Positions 1-11,600 of a stretch of DNA of 64,000 bases are shown piece after piece. The number at the start of each line of letters is the position of its first letter. Positions within the stretch are counted from its first letter, which is position 1. The stretch is taken from positions 2,914,001 through 2,978,000 of the forward strand of contig NC_070571.1 of the NCBI RefSeq assembly GCF_026914185.1. Reading direction: 5' to 3'. Origin of the DNA: Puccinia triticina. Its lineage: Eukaryota; Basidiomycota; Pucciniomycetes; Pucciniales; Pucciniaceae. The translations under genes and the position numbers were made by a program. The notes beneath the pieces are model-generated. The model was not told the origin of the DNA and searched no databases. It was given only the letters and a program-made list of their open reading frames with translations.

Positions 1-393
1 CGACTTGGGCTTCTAGCGCTTCCTTCAACATCTTCAATCTGGCTTCGGCGTCCACGCTTGTCTCGTCTCCTGTGGATTGGGTAAGGTTTGTTATCTACTA
101 CGCTCTTTGGGACAGCGGATGGGTTGTAAAAACTCACCTCGTTTTTCCGCAGCTCTCAGGCAGTCTATAATCTGCGGGTCGTCTTCATCCTCGTCATCAT
201 CGGACTGGTCTCCAGTTCCGGCGGTGGGGTTCGACTTCTCTGCAGCCTGCGATAGGCACGATTTCACCGTCCTGCCCATCTTTTTGGAGGTTGGGTTTCT
301 GGAGTTGGAGCCTGCCGCGAGTGACTCTGCTGGGGCGTTTGGGTTGGTCTCTAAACCTAGAACATCTCCGGTGAGGTTATCGATATCAGACAT
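1..393 (-). CDS. N-terminal part of a spliced acidic protein, possibly a retroelement gag (runs off the left edge)
   Basis: An ATG at 391-393 opens a minus-strand frame starting MSDIDNLTGDVLG. A GT donor (GTGAGT) lies at 137 and a CAG acceptor ends at 70. Removing 70-137 (68 nt) joins the frame with phase 1 preserved, and the second exon stays open to base 1, giving about 108 residues. The visible part is low in structure, with an Asp/Glu run (residues about 65-73) and a final charged helix-like stretch. No catalytic motif is visible. The MSD start followed by a disordered, intron-interrupted N-terminus resembles the gag of the DIRS-like element at 57-62 kb, but this is only an inference. It could equally be a host gene. 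The rest lies outside the window. Confidence 0.4.
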
Positions 394-1019
394 GATTTCA
401 AAGGTAGTTTTATGTAAGTAAGCGAGTGCGTCTCAGCTTAGATCGGTCGAGATCAAAAGATTGTTGGTATTAATTGATTAATACCTTAATTAATACCTTA
501 AAAGTTTGTAGTTTACACAAGTTCCGAGCTGCAAGGACCCTCAGGTGTCTTCAGGACCAAGAAAAAAAAAAGCCTTTTTGGTTTGATCTCAGGTTCATTT
601 CTAAGTTTTTGTTCTCTTTTGTCTCATTCTTAGTTCCCAGGTGTCGAATTCCTCTGAGTTTCCATGTGTGAAATTCTCTGATTTTTTCAATTCTCAAAAG
701 CCATGTTTTTTCTATTTCTAAATTCTCTGTGCTATCAAGTCCCAGGTGGCACCGAATGAAGGATTAGATTATCCACAGACGGCCCACAGTGGCAGAACTT
801 GAGCTGCCTGAGGGCAGGATTATTATTTATATCCTCCAGTCCCATCTACTCGAGGTGAACTTTCTCAGAACTCTGGTACCTCCACTCCGACGACAGCAGG
901 AACTTGATCGGATGCACTAGCCCGATCCTGATCAGCTCACCGTGTACGCTTACCCAAAAGTTTATAAATAGTGCCAGATCCGAGCCGTTAATTCCTCCCC
1001 CGGTCACTTTCCAGCGGAT
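394..1019. other. no gene recognised
   Basis: AT-rich DNA upstream of the minus-strand gene ending at 393 and before the Helitron remnant. It has a small tandem duplication of a TTAATTAATACC-like unit near 470-500. There is no coding frame of note, so it probably contains the promoter of the left-edge gene. Confidence 0.4.
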
Positions 1020-2876
1020 CTTGGGCAGCTGAACAATACATGTGCTTCATTTGGAGCCCTCCGCTGGAAAATGGAACGAACCAAGAACGACCTCCACAAA
1101 GAAACTGTAAGCTACTCGAGCTGCTGTGGGAAAGGGACGGTGAACATGCCCGTCAGATACAATGAGATCGAATACCCTTGGTTCATGCACAAATTACTTA
1201 CTGATCTCGACCAAGGTGAGCTCTTTTTTTCTGTACTGAAATAGTAGGAAATAAGCAGCGTGAATTAACCAAACACCTTCAAATCTTTTTATTTGTAGTA
1301 TTGTTAGAATTTCAAAGTCAGATCAGGGCTTATAACAATGCGCTGTTGTTTTCTTCCTGTGGCGCCGAGATTGACCGCTCAGTTCAAGGACAAAGAGGGA
1401 TATATACATTCAGGGTCACTGGAGCACTCTATCACGACATGGGTACTGTATTCCCTTGGACAGACGCTTGACCAGCTTTCTCTCAGATTTACGTTATTGG
1501 TGGAAACGATTTAAGTGAAGCTGAATATCGGGCCGGACAAGCGAGGTCACCCGTCAATGTCCAATTGCTTCTGAGGATTCAGCAATACTTATCAAGGAAT
1601 AACTCATATGCTCAGTTCTTCAGAATGATTGGGTGGGACTCAGACCCAGAAGACGACGTCCGATACATACTCAGAAATTATAATTGACCAGGACAAGATC
1701 TACAAGTTTATAACGCGCCACGGACTTTGGAAGTTGGTATGGTCATTGATAACAACGATCCAGATGGGATTGCTCCGCAAGATATTGTACTCAGGACGAT
1801 TGATGGGGGGCTCTTCCATATTACCGACGAGTTCAGTGGCTATCTTCCCATTTGTTACCCCATCTTTTTCCCTTTTGGCAAGCAAGGGTGAATCCATGGC
1901 ATGGACAGTGGTACGGATTGAAGTTAGTATTTCAGTTACCTTTTGTTTACCATCCCATTGAGACTGACAGCCTCCTAGATGCATCCATCTCGCAACAAGA
2001 ATGGTATTGTAAGCGCTCACTAACAAGTGCTTTACTGACGAGGCGAGGACAAGGGCGAGGGGCACGAGGGGAGTTCCAGAACCTCTGTATCTGCTTTGCA
2101 AAGGGTCTAACTCAGGGGAAGTCAGCTTAGTACTTCCCTGCTCTAACTACAAAAAGGGGAGAGAGAAAAAGGGAAGGAAGGAATGAAAAAGGGGTCTTGC
2201 TCACCTAACTCAGGGGAAGTCTTAGTACTTCCCTGCTGAGTTAGGAGGGGGCGGGGGAACTGGGATTAAGAGGGCGCCCGGTCCGGCGTCTGTGACAGGC
2301 TGATGATTGTTCCTGTGAGTACGTGGGAGGCGCGGCTCACAGGTATATGAAGCGGTACCGGAAGAAGTACTCAACACCATCTCAATCCCTTGGTTCCCGG
2401 GGCCCAAATTAAACTTCAAAGTTGGCACTCCTGCTATCTTACTGCAAAATCTTGATCTGAAGAGAGGACTCTCAAACAGAACCCAACTGCTTATTCTCGG
2501 GATCCGAGGTGGCGCTTTGTGGTGTTGGATTATCAGCGGGTGTTGCATTGGACAAGAGGTTGTGATTCCTAAACTGAAGCTCATTCACAAAGCCAACCAA
2601 GTTTACGGGGTATCTTTTTCAAGATATCAATTCCCAGTCGCTGTGGCTTTTGCAATGACTATCAACAAGGCCCAAGGGCAGTCCTTATCTGCGGTCTCAG
2701 TCTACTTGCCCCAACCCGTTTTCGGACATGGTTAGCTATACGCTGCGCTCTTGCAAGTCACTAATCTCGCCGGCTTATCAATTTGCATTGTTGGAGATCC
2801 TGCCTCCAAATCAAAAACTACTAATGTTGTGAATCTGGATGTGATCAGGAGACGTCATGGGAGGACTTGGTAAGTT
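1020..2876 (+). pseudogene. decayed Helitron Rep/helicase
   Basis: Helitrons move by rolling-circle replication with a Rep nuclease fused to a PIF1-type helicase. From about 1045 the frame reads a Rep N-terminal segment: GALRWKMERTKNDLHKE, then a CC pair before GKGTVNMP. It continues after a probable intron (about 1216-1299) with the family block around RAYNNALLFSS and TFRVTGALYHDMG. A TGA at 1469-1471 interrupts the frame before FSQIYVIGGNDLSEAEYR. The stretch IVLRTIDGGLFHITDEF...FFPFGKQGW (about 1785-1890) matches the Rep section just upstream of the HUH motif. The HUH nuclease, tyrosine box and helicase motifs I-IV are missing. Sequence resumes at about 2340 with the helicase C-terminus, including AFAMTINKAQGQSLSAV (about 2646-2700). 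It has an internal deletion plus several stops and is not functional. Element termini were not located. Confidence 0.8.
2107..2245. repeat. two copies of a 41-42 bp palindrome inside the Helitron remnant
   Basis: The unit at 2107-2147 recurs at 2204-2245. Each has arms that pair (CTAACTCAGGGGAAGT against ACTTCCCTGCTGAGTTAG in the second copy). They lie exactly where the Helitron coding sequence is interrupted, between the Rep and helicase parts, so they may be the ends or a duplication of a small inserted element. Confidence 0.6.
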
Positions 2877-4368
2877 TTTTTTTCCTGTGGGCATGATTCC
2901 AATGCTTGGTCCTGACTTTTCAACTTCACCAAGAAACAGACTTGCCGGTCCTATCTCATACACAGTCTTGAGCTTTACAAATCAGTCATTCCAAGAATGA
3001 AACCAAGAAACTGGGCGAATTTTCCTCCTAAAGTTTGTCTCAAAATGTTGTATTACCCCTGAAATTCATTGTAGAACTTCTGTTGATGAGCAAATGCAAC
3101 AAAAAAAAACATCACATCCAATTAAAACAATATATTGCACAAAAACAAAGGAACCCAACACTAATACAATGAATACATTGTGACTCCCATGTTATAAGTG
3201 TAAATTGGCAAATAAAGATGTTAGGTGTTAGGGTTAGGGGCGTTTTTTTTTTATAAAAACTTGGTCCCTTGCAATGCTTCCCCCCTTCTCTATTTACCAC
3301 TCGCTCACAGGTCACGAAATCAGGCAACAGGTACAGTATAATCAGTTACAATTTACAGTGTTCAAAACTCTGTTTCAGTACCTGCAGCAGTTATCAGTTT
3401 CAAGGGAACCCAGCGGCGTTATACACCGCGGGTTCCCTAGTGAAGAGATAGTGTTTGTGTGCTTATGCTAAGGGAATCTTGCAGTAATGACTGTGGTGCA
3501 AAAAAGGAAAGTGTTTCCCGGGAAGCAGAAACAAGGTGGAACAGGGGAATTCCTGTTGCCTTGCTTGCTTGCCGGCCTCTTTATGAGGCTCTCTGTTTCT
3601 CCGGGAAACGGACGCCCAGGCATTGCTTGCCTGGCTCTAGACCTTGCTGCATGTCTTGTGCTGGTCTCATGGCGTCATCATCGTCTTGGGACACTCCCAA
3701 GCCTATCCAATCTACCTGCAGGCTCTACGCTAGTTGATCCTGTCACTGACTAGCTTGCCAATAGACAGAAATAGGAAACCCAACTCAGGTAGCACCGGAC
3801 CTGGCCCTGTGGCTACGTGGACACCGGGGCCCTTGGAGCTGCGCTCTTCGGGCACCTCCCATCACGCAGCCATGAGGTCAATCTCGCGCGGGCTCCCTAC
3901 TAATCCAGACGCCAGAGTGCCATCTGCGAGGCAGCCTGACCAACGCCTGGATGATCAAGACTTCGATGATCTCCCAACATCCAGAAATTGGTGTAGAAGC
4001 CCGACTAATAAGATGACGCCCCGGCAGAGCCTACCCGCCCAACGGCCGCCCCACGACCCCCTCCGAGGCGCCTTTTGCGGGTCTCCCTGGCGCCCCGGCC
4101 GGACGCCTACAAGGCAACCTTTGAAAACCACCCCATGGGCGTCCACTGGAGGCGCCACCATAGCGCCCATGTATCGCGCCCTTCTGACGCTGGGGTTGTG
4201 GCGACGCCATTAGATCTCGCCTAGTAGGTGTTCCCAGGACGCCACAGCTGGCCCCCTGGGCGCCCTTAGAAATGCGTTGGGGGGGCGTTTTGGCCGTGCG
4301 GGGCCGCAGGGACGCCCTGAGGGGTGTCAACTTGACGTTGAATTTGACCCGCGGTGTACTGCCAAGAT
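2877..4368. other. unassigned region with a strong hairpin and a GC-rich block
   Basis: No gene is supported. At 3403-3438 there is a hairpin (9 bp stem AGGGAACCC, one bulged A, 4 bp more, 9-nt loop). From about 3780 to 4330 base composition changes to very GC-rich, which creates several overlapping open frames on both strands that show no family features and are best read as composition artefacts. Confidence 0.4.
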
Positions 4369-4786
4369 ATGTGGCGCTTGCTCATGGGCAACCCTTGGCT
4401 AACCAACAGGGAAATCAATTCAATGTTGGGCAAGGATTGCCACGTCATGCTCAAGGCCTGCTGGGCCTACATCTGACTTGCCACGCTCAAGAATCACTTT
4501 GATCCCGACGTCAAGACCGTGTCCCACTGGGACACAATAGATCACCAGCTCCAGGCAAACAGGACCCTCAACAATAATCACATCAACGCGGGAGTATTGA
4601 TGGCTCTTGCGATCTACTGTCAATCTGACCTTTTTTCTGTATTGTAGGTGGCATTGCCTGATTTGCCAGAAGGACACCAAACTCTTCGGTGAGTCCCCCA
4701 TGTTGGAGGACTTAGATAAATTGGCCTGTGTTTGCCCGTCCAAGGACGACGTCAGGGCCCTAGCTACCAAGATTGCCGATATGTGA
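4369..4786 (+). pseudogene. broken two-part gene of unknown family
   Basis: An ATG at 4369 opens a frame (MWRLLMGNPWLTNREINSML...) with an in-frame TGA at 4474-4476. It then continues as a plausible helical protein (HWDTIDHQLQANRTLNNNH...) to a TAG at 4645. A second frame from 4649 reads WHCLICQKDTKLFGESPMLE and ends in DDVRALATKIADM plus TGA at 4784-4786. It contains two CxxC-like pairs (C-L-I-C and C-V-C). The two parts probably belong together, joined by an intron or frameshift near 4625-4648. I do not recognise the family. The isolated fragment in a transposon field suggests a captured or decayed repeat-encoded gene. Confidence 0.35.
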
Positions 4787-4804
4787 ATGCCCCCATGATT
4801 GATC

Positions 4805-4840
4805 CCCCCCTCCCCCCACCCCCCCCCCCCCCCCCCCCCA
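4805..4840. repeat. poly-C tract
   Basis: An interrupted C run whose last 22 bases (4819-4840) are uninterrupted. Length is likely unstable or uncertain in the assembly. Confidence 0.9.
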
Positions 4841-5880
4841 ACATTCACTAGACCCCGTGAAGCACTGTTGGCTGGTCCCTGTTGGGTGACCAGCAAAGTT
4901 TTAAATTTCTGGTGGTAATTTTATGGCCCAAATTTGCACCAGCAAGAAACATTTTATGGGGCCACCAGCAACCAAAAATCCAATTGTGAACCTACCCTCC
5001 CCCTATCATCTGCACCTTGAATCAGCAGCCCCTCATCCCCATTCATCACACCTTGCTCCCTTCCTTGCATCTTATCGCATCACCAAGTGGCTATGTTCAT
5101 TGAAGTTGCACTCTCGGAGCAAGGATTGTTGCCTCTTCCATCACCCCAACAATCTCAAAGAGCCGCTCCTTGAACAAACCCATTGACAAAACGTCGGATT
5201 TCAAAAAAAACATCTTTGAGTTCTTCACCACCTTCAACAAGTCCTCCATGTGCTTGAACGCTCCCCATCCAACCTCTACCATTTTGTCAGCCTGCGTGAT
5301 GCCAAGGACAATAATCCTTCTAGCTACACAAGCTGCAAAGTGAAATGATAGAGTTTTAAGGACTTTAGGGATGATATCCAAGGCTTTGGAGAGGTTTTGT
5401 GGCGTAAAAAATAGAGAAAAGTAGTTTAATTATAGGGTCTTGGAAAAACGACTCCCAACTTTTGGGAAAACAAATCCCATACATCGGCCTGACTATTTTT
5501 TGACCAGCGCTTGACATTGACCTAGACCCTTTTTTTGGGAGTAGTTGACCCAAAATAATTTTTTTTTGGGAGTCGTTGTGCTAATTTTTTGTAGGGGGTT
5601 GAGAAATCCACTCCCTCAAATTACAAAATCGACTCCCAAACGCAGTTTACGTCGCGCGGACCGCGTCGGGACGTCTTCCCCGGGTCCTTGTGACTGCATT
5701 TCGACCCAGGGGCGTTTTGGGAGTTGGAATTGTAATTCCGCAATCCCAAACAGGAGTTGGGATTTTAATTTTACAAAAAATCCCAGAAAATAGAGAAATA
5801 TTTATATCTCCTCACTGGAGTCCCAAAACGCTCCCAAAATTTTACAGCAATCTAGATACACTGTCTAGAAAATATGCTGA
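4841..5880. other. unassigned region with recurring GACTCCC/GGGAGTC motifs
   Basis: No gene is supported. Between about 5450 and 5825 the octamer-like motif CGACTCCC, or its complement GGGAGTCG/GGGAGTTG, appears about eight times in both orientations. This resembles the subterminal repeat pattern of a MITE, but no clear terminal repeats were found. Confidence 0.35.
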
Positions 5881-5985
5881 GCTTCACGGCATTAGCACAC
5901 CTCAGGGACACCTTGTGTAGCCGGGGGGTGATTTGGCGGATTTCCTACTAAGGCAAACCCCCAAAACCTTATCTACGGTGCTCCA
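5881..5985 (+). repeat. 105-bp direct repeat, copy 1
   Basis: Nearly identical (about 90%) to 7219-7324, from GCTTCACGGCATTAG to ACGGTGCTCCA. The two copies bracket a 1.23-kb LTR-like segment. Confidence 0.8.
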
Positions 5986-6399
5986 AACGGCCCCAAATTT
6001 TTTCTGCCAGAAGAATACACTCTTTGAAACATACGTTGTGGTGTGCCAAATCTGTTTCAAGTATCAAATTGCATAAAGTCTTGGTTCACTGTATGAGAAG
6101 GAGGCATATTCTTGGATGTATTATTGCATGATTAGATTCTACAGGTCATTTAAACCCTAGTCACTCACTTGAACCACTAGGCTAGCTCCACTCAGTCAAA
6201 AGTTATTTGGATTAAACTGTTTGTGACATAACTCAATTAAATACTATAGAATTATATTTGGTAGTACATAGTATAGAATCAGGTACAAGTACATAGTTAG
6301 GGTGTAGTTTATACAGGTGCACACACGTACCCCTGTATGTTTGCATGACATCATCAGTCACATGTTGGATCACACGTTTATCAGAAGGCTCACTAGCTA

Positions 6400-6533
6400 A
6401 ATTCCCTCAACGGAAGCTTCCATGCAGCAAAAATCCCTCAATGGAAGCTTCCATGCAGCAAAAATCCCTCACAGGAGAAGTCACACCAGCATAAATCCCT
6501 CAACTGACTTCCCCACCAGCAAAAATCCCTCAC
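6400..6533 (+). repeat. about 32-bp tandem repeat, four copies
   Basis: Four units beginning AATCCCTCA and ending CAGCAAA. The first two differ at only a few bases (AATCCCTCAAYGGAAGCTTC) and the last two have diverged. A fifth partial unit ends at 6533. Confidence 0.8.
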
Positions 6534-6538
6534 ATTTT

Positions 6539-6548
6539 ACTATATAAG
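6539..6548 (+). promoter_or_regulatory. TATA-like box
   Basis: ACTATATAAGG immediately downstream of the tandem array, a position typical for an LTR promoter. No transcript evidence is available. Confidence 0.4.
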
Positions 6549-7218
6549 GAGCATGTCTTCCCTCCTCAGTGGGGGCATGCCACTCAGGCAATCCTAATCA
6601 GAACACACATCTCACTCAGAAGCTACAAGCTAAAATCAACATAAATCTACTAGTGTGATCTCAATCAAGTTGCCCATCAACATCTTTCATACCTCAGAGG
6701 ATATATAAGTAGTCAAGTAGCAAGCATCACCACTTGTGCTCTTAACAAGTCAAAGTGATCTTAACCCATTGTACTCTTAACTGAAGGTTAAGGAGGAGGG
6801 CAAAAGACACTTTGAATAGTTCACATCTTCCATTAGTCTTTTTTTTTCGCAACATTCTATATCTCAGCACATACTTCTCTCACTCAATAAACATATAAAC
6901 CATATAAAACATATCTTACGTTCCTACTGATTTCCAACACCAACTCCATTTCCCCGTATCCACTCAACATTTCCGCTGAATTCAAGTTTGATCTAGGTTT
7001 GATTAGAGACTGCTACATATAGTTATCTCTATCATTAGTTTGCCACAACAATAAAAATAAATTTGTTGTGATAACTCTTGTGTAGTATTATAGAGGGGCA
7101 GGTCTTTCAAACCACCCGTAACAGTTGTAAAAGCTTCATACATACTTGAAATATTATAACTGCTATTTCCCCCTCGCAGAACTGCCACCCGTCCCAAAAG
7201 AAGTTCTCACAACGTTAA

Positions 7219-7324
7219 GCTTCACCGCATTAGTACTCCTCAGGGAGACCCTGTGTAGCCGGGGGGCGGATTTGGCGGATTGCCTACTAAGGCAAACCCC
7301 CAAAACCTTATCTACGGTGCTCCA
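7219..7324 (+). repeat. 105-bp direct repeat, copy 2
   Basis: Second copy of the unit at 5881-5985. It ends exactly where recognisable Gypsy-A1 LTR sequence begins, so the truncation of that LTR coincides with this repeat boundary. Confidence 0.8.
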
Positions 7325-7325
7325 T

Positions 7326-7884
7326 TTTTGAAGTCAGGATCCCCCTTGCCTGAGGGGGATCTACAGACTTCAGCACACCAGAACCACACCCCAGATAACC
7401 CAGTATCACCACCAAAGAGATTACCACGCTCCCAGTATACCTAACGTCACAGGCGCCTAGGATATTGACAGTAAGTAAACTCTTTCACTGAACCTTGCTT
7501 ATCCAGAGTGAAACTCTGTTGCTCTTGAATGTTTCTTCATTTCTTATACTCTTTCAATCTCAAAAGATCAAAAGGTTATCTCTGGTTAAGACCTATAAAA
7601 CCAGAGCAGAGTAGTAACCCTACTTCTGAATCCCACCAACGTTTCCTTGTTGTGAGTGGAGGCTGTTGCACTCTTTTTTGGCCTGGCACAGCTGGCATCC
7701 AACTTTTCCAGGTTGAGAATAGCCCAGATCAATTTATAAAGACTTAAAGTCTAGGCCTGATCTTCTCTCTTTCTCTCTTTCTTTCTTCTCTCTCTGTTTG
7801 TATTTCTTTATCCCAAGAAATCCAACCAGATTCCTCCCTTTTTTTTCTTGTGTCCTGTTGTCACACAAGAGACACAGTCTCACA
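7326..7884 (+). repeat. Gypsy-A1 5' LTR, missing its first third
   Basis: Homologous in reverse complement to the 983-bp LTR at 18909-19891 and the LTRs at 49063 and 54889. The missing part is the first about 330 bp starting TGTCAGCC. The right end CTCACA at 7884 is followed by the primer-binding region. Confidence 0.8.
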
Positions 7885-7886
7885 AT

Positions 7887-7902
7887 TGGGGGCCTCATTG
7901 GG
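7887..7902 (+). promoter_or_regulatory. candidate primer-binding site of Gypsy-A1
   Basis: TGGGGGCCTCATTGGG starts two bases after the LTR end. The same sequence follows the LTR in A2 (reverse strand, about 35081-35096) and nearly the same in A3 (about 54871-54886). The cognate tRNA was not identified. Confidence 0.55.
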
Positions 7903-8035
7903 AAATATCCTCCCTTTTTCATACTTCTAGACCTCTTAAAAGCCAAGGACTGATCATCCTGTTTAAATCAAACAAAAAATTCATAAAAATTCAAAAAAAA
8001 AAAAAAAAAAAAAAATCACGAAAAATTCCTTCTAC

Positions 8036-8044
8036 ATATACTAC
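8036..8044 (+). repeat. target site duplication of the MULE, left copy
   Basis: ATATACTAC, identical to 12861-12869. Nine bp is the usual size for Mutator-like elements. Confidence 0.95.
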
Positions 8045-8172
8045 GGGGTAAGTGAATTTTACAAAGTGCATTTTACGGGGTACAAGGCCCTGTAAAAGCA
8101 GTGCGGCGTAAAAATGTATTTTACGGGGGGTTATGTGTAATTTTACAAATTGTCGACCAGATTTCCCCCCTC
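8045..8172 (+). repeat. MULE left terminal inverted repeat
   Basis: Starts GGGGTAAGTGAATTTTACAA and pairs, with scattered mismatches, with the reverse complement of 12731-12860. The most conserved blocks are AATTTTACAAAGTGCATTTT, GGCCCTGTAAA and GGGGGGTTATGTGTA. The repeated TTTTAC(G/A)GGG motif may be the transposase binding site (inference). Confidence 0.9.
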
Positions 8173-8621
8173 GCAAAGACAGGCCATGCAAAACGTGCAG
8201 TGTATAAAGCCACCCTCAAGCGGTGAAATATACATTTACAGCACCATTTTTACAGCGCAGGCCGCTGCACCACTCAATTTTCCGGATTGGGGAAGGCTAT
8301 GTTGATTTTTACTATTGTACAGCCAGATATTCGGTTACAGAGCTTGCAATAGTACAGTATCATCTTGTGTAATACAAAAATACAAGCACGGTATTTCCCA
8401 ATTGGCAAAGTACATATCCTCCTATCACGTGTTTGGCATCATACCGTGTGTATCTAGATGAGGAGACCATCGGCAGAGATGCATTCGTCCTTCAGCCAGT
8501 CTCAAGACAGGTTCTCGGCCTCCTCCCCTCAAAGACATTCCCCCCTCCACTTGCTTGGTGGAGAACCACAACTCGCCATTCCGTCGACTATCCCTCCTCT
8601 TTTTTTGACAATCCATTCCTA

Positions 8622-11600
8622 ATGTCTTCCCCTCCATCAAACCCCCCAGCACCAGACCCACCCAATATTACTGTGAAGTGGGAGTTGCCTATTGACTTTG
8701 AGTCCTTCCCTACTTTCATTGATCACGGATGCACACTGGACCGAGAGAACTATCCCATATATCCAAATGGTGCAACCATCTTCGTCAAGGCAGCCAACGA
8801 GACTGTGGTCAACTTTGGGTCGGTGGGATTTACCAAAACCACCGGAGTGGAGAAGCGCAGTAAAGGCATCTGGAAAATCCAGCGGGTGTATTGCCTCGGT
8901 GCTCTGGTTTGCGACATGGACACCTGTCAGTGGGTTGGATCCCCCCCGACCGGAAGAGGAGGCATCCAAGAGTACCTCGAGCGGTGAGTCTTCCAGAGCT
9001 TTGAAGTTTCCGCGAAACCCTTTCTGATCATTCATTTATGCCTGTGAATACTGCTAGTGTGCCAAGATGTCCAGGAGCTGCTGGCCAATGTCCTGGGAAA
9101 GTTCTCTGGGTGGCTTGTGAGGGAACAGCACTCCGATTCAACTTCCACGTCCCCTCCGGCTGGGCTTTGCTCCGACACCGAGGCCTACATGATCACCCCT
9201 GGCCCGAATCCAAAAAGCCTGACCCGCTCGCGCGCGCTGATCTCAAAGCTGAGATTGTGAAGAACCCATCGGCTGGTGCCTTAAAATTGAGGGTTGGTCT
9301 TACTCATTCATCAATTTTTTGTACAAGATGGTTAATTTGATTTGTTGTCCAGATGGGTCAACCAAGTACCCTTGATGATCCCATTGCGAGTGTGACAGAA
9401 ATTCACGGTTCACTTGTTAATGCCGATCGTTTGCGTTACTACCGCCGGCTTATGCTACGAGAGCTCAATATTGTCCCCGACAAGCTAGGCGCGGGTGTTG
9501 GAGACAAGTTCTTGATCGACTTATTCCAATGGAATGCGTACGCCTGAGTTACTTTGATCTAACTGGTTCTGCTAACTGAAACTTGAATTACCTCAGGCGC
9601 GGACTGCTTGTTATCTCCTCAGGCTTTCAGACAGACTCCGAACATTTCACGTTCCAGACCAAATGGATGGCCGAACGACTATTGGCCCGAGATGAAAACA
9701 ACGAAGTGTACCAGGGTGGCCTGATCTCTGATGTTACATATCGATTTTTCGAGAACGGCTATTTGCTTACCACCTCGATGTTCTGCGAGCAAATAGCAAG
9801 GTGGATCCCTGTCCAGCTTTCTTGGATTCGAGGCCTGAGCATTAATTACTACAAGCTGCACTTCTCGGCCCTCTTGAGGCAGTTTGTTCGGACTGATATC
9901 ACACCGGCGGAGCGCAATCTGATGGTTAGACAGGTGGTTGACTTTTCCCTTGCGCAAACAGAAGGTTTCAAGGCCGCGTACATGGACGTTTTTGCATGTA
10001 CAGACCCAATGAGAGCGGCTAAAATGATCAAAGGATGTCACCAGCATTTTCGGGCTCAGGTGACAAGGGTTAAGCGCAATCGCTCAATCCTCTTGGCTGA
10101 TCAAGATGTGAGTTCCATGTTTATTGATTGTCTCTTGCAACATCTGATCTGAATATTTTCTCTTAGGCCGACTTCCAGAAAAAGTGCATGGCTCTCCTTG
10201 ATCCAATCGAAGAAGGTGGTCTTACTCACGAGGAAAAGATTGACAAGTTATGCCGCCTATTTCCAAAGACGAAGCGCTGGCTCGACTGGTGGACTATGTC
10301 GGACATCCAATCGATGCTTTTCCCATCTCGCCGAACGATGTTAGATGATCATCCTGATGGCGAGGACGGACTCCCGGATACGACCAACGCAATCGAAAGC
10401 ATGCATTGGGTTTACTACATGATAAGGTCAGGCAAGACTGTTTATCGTACTTTTTTCCTTCTCATTGCTGATTTGATCGCCTTTTTCTTGAAGCTCGGGG
10501 AAGAAATGTCTTATGGTGGGAATGGTCGAGCTATTTGGGTTCATCTCTGTGCTGGAGGAGGAGTTTAACGCGGTCATGTGTGGTGTATCGGTGGAGTATG
10601 GATCTCAGACGAAGATGCAAGTCAACATCTCGCATTCAATGGGCTGGGCCAAGCCAACCAAACACAAATTCATCAACGACGGCCGACCACCTGATACTAC
10701 AGCTGGGCTTTTGGACGGTCCTGAACCTTCCACCAAGAAGAAGAATGCTGGCCGCCCAAAAAATTCACTCAATGTTGACCGAAGCGAGTGGTCGACTTAC
10801 CCATCATACACCGCTTCACCCAAGGAACATCTGAAGAATCAATGCTGGATGTCGGCTGCTTTGGAATCACTCTTTGCCTTGTATAACCCCTTGTGGCATT
10901 GGAACAGTAAAGGCAAAGGGGCAACCCTTTTTTACCATCTGGTAATGCATTTCGGATCCCGGACGACCTTCAATCTAACCAAGATCGGACGGATCCGAAC
11001 GGTCTTGACCAACGCACAGACCAAGTTGTTCAATATCTGCAATGAGAGGCACCAAGCAAGGTTTGTGCCGGGTGCCTTTGCTTCCTGTGATTTCTTCCTC
11101 GAGCTGCTCTTGGATCCGAAGAACAATCCAACCAAGGCGCTCACCGGCTTGTTTGAAGTCGTTGAGAATTGGAGCTTTGTTTGCAAATCTGCTCAACCTT
11201 GTCTGGCTGCTCAAATCCGATCGTTAACACCCATCAAGATCGAACTAAAGAATTTCCTTGAGAACGGAATCACTCCTTCTGATGTTACATGCCTTCTCAA
11301 CTTGTGGACAACCACCGGTATCTCCAAAACTCCTGGACTTGTATGTCAATGTGATTCAATCAATGCATCAACTGAGCCAAAGCCCAAGGCCAGAGGCCGC
11401 CCAAAGAAGGTCAAGAGCCAATCCCCTGACATAAAAATATCCACAGAACAGCCCAATGGCTCGAGCTTGACTGCTGAGTACGTCCAGGAGACCTCTCGTC
11501 TTGCATTCAAAGACGATCTTCCTCCTCAGCACCTGTACTTCTTCATGGAAGTTACTCAGCCCTCCGACCCAATTGAGCGTGAGCAATACATGGGTGCAAT

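Larger units (their letters stand above)
5986..7218 (+). other. LTR-like non-coding segment between two direct repeats
   Basis: No coding frame. It contains a tandem array (6400-6533), a TATA-like box right after it (6539-6548), a T-rich stretch at 6838-6848 and AATAAA-like signals near 6888. This order of enhancer-like repeat, TATA box and polyadenylation signal resembles an LTR. The element it belongs to is not identified. Confidence 0.4.

Noticed and set aside
3403..3440. Hairpin followed by CTAG as a possible Helitron 3' end
   Set aside because: The hairpin overlaps the CTAG instead of ending about 10 nt before it, and no TC 5' end could be matched.
3734..4330. Overlapping open frames on both strands in the GC-rich block
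   Set aside because: High GC lowers stop frequency. No motif, no splice logic and frames conflict.
8637..9035. Minus-strand open frame opposite the MULE N-terminus
   Set aside because: Antisense shadow of well-supported transposase exons.
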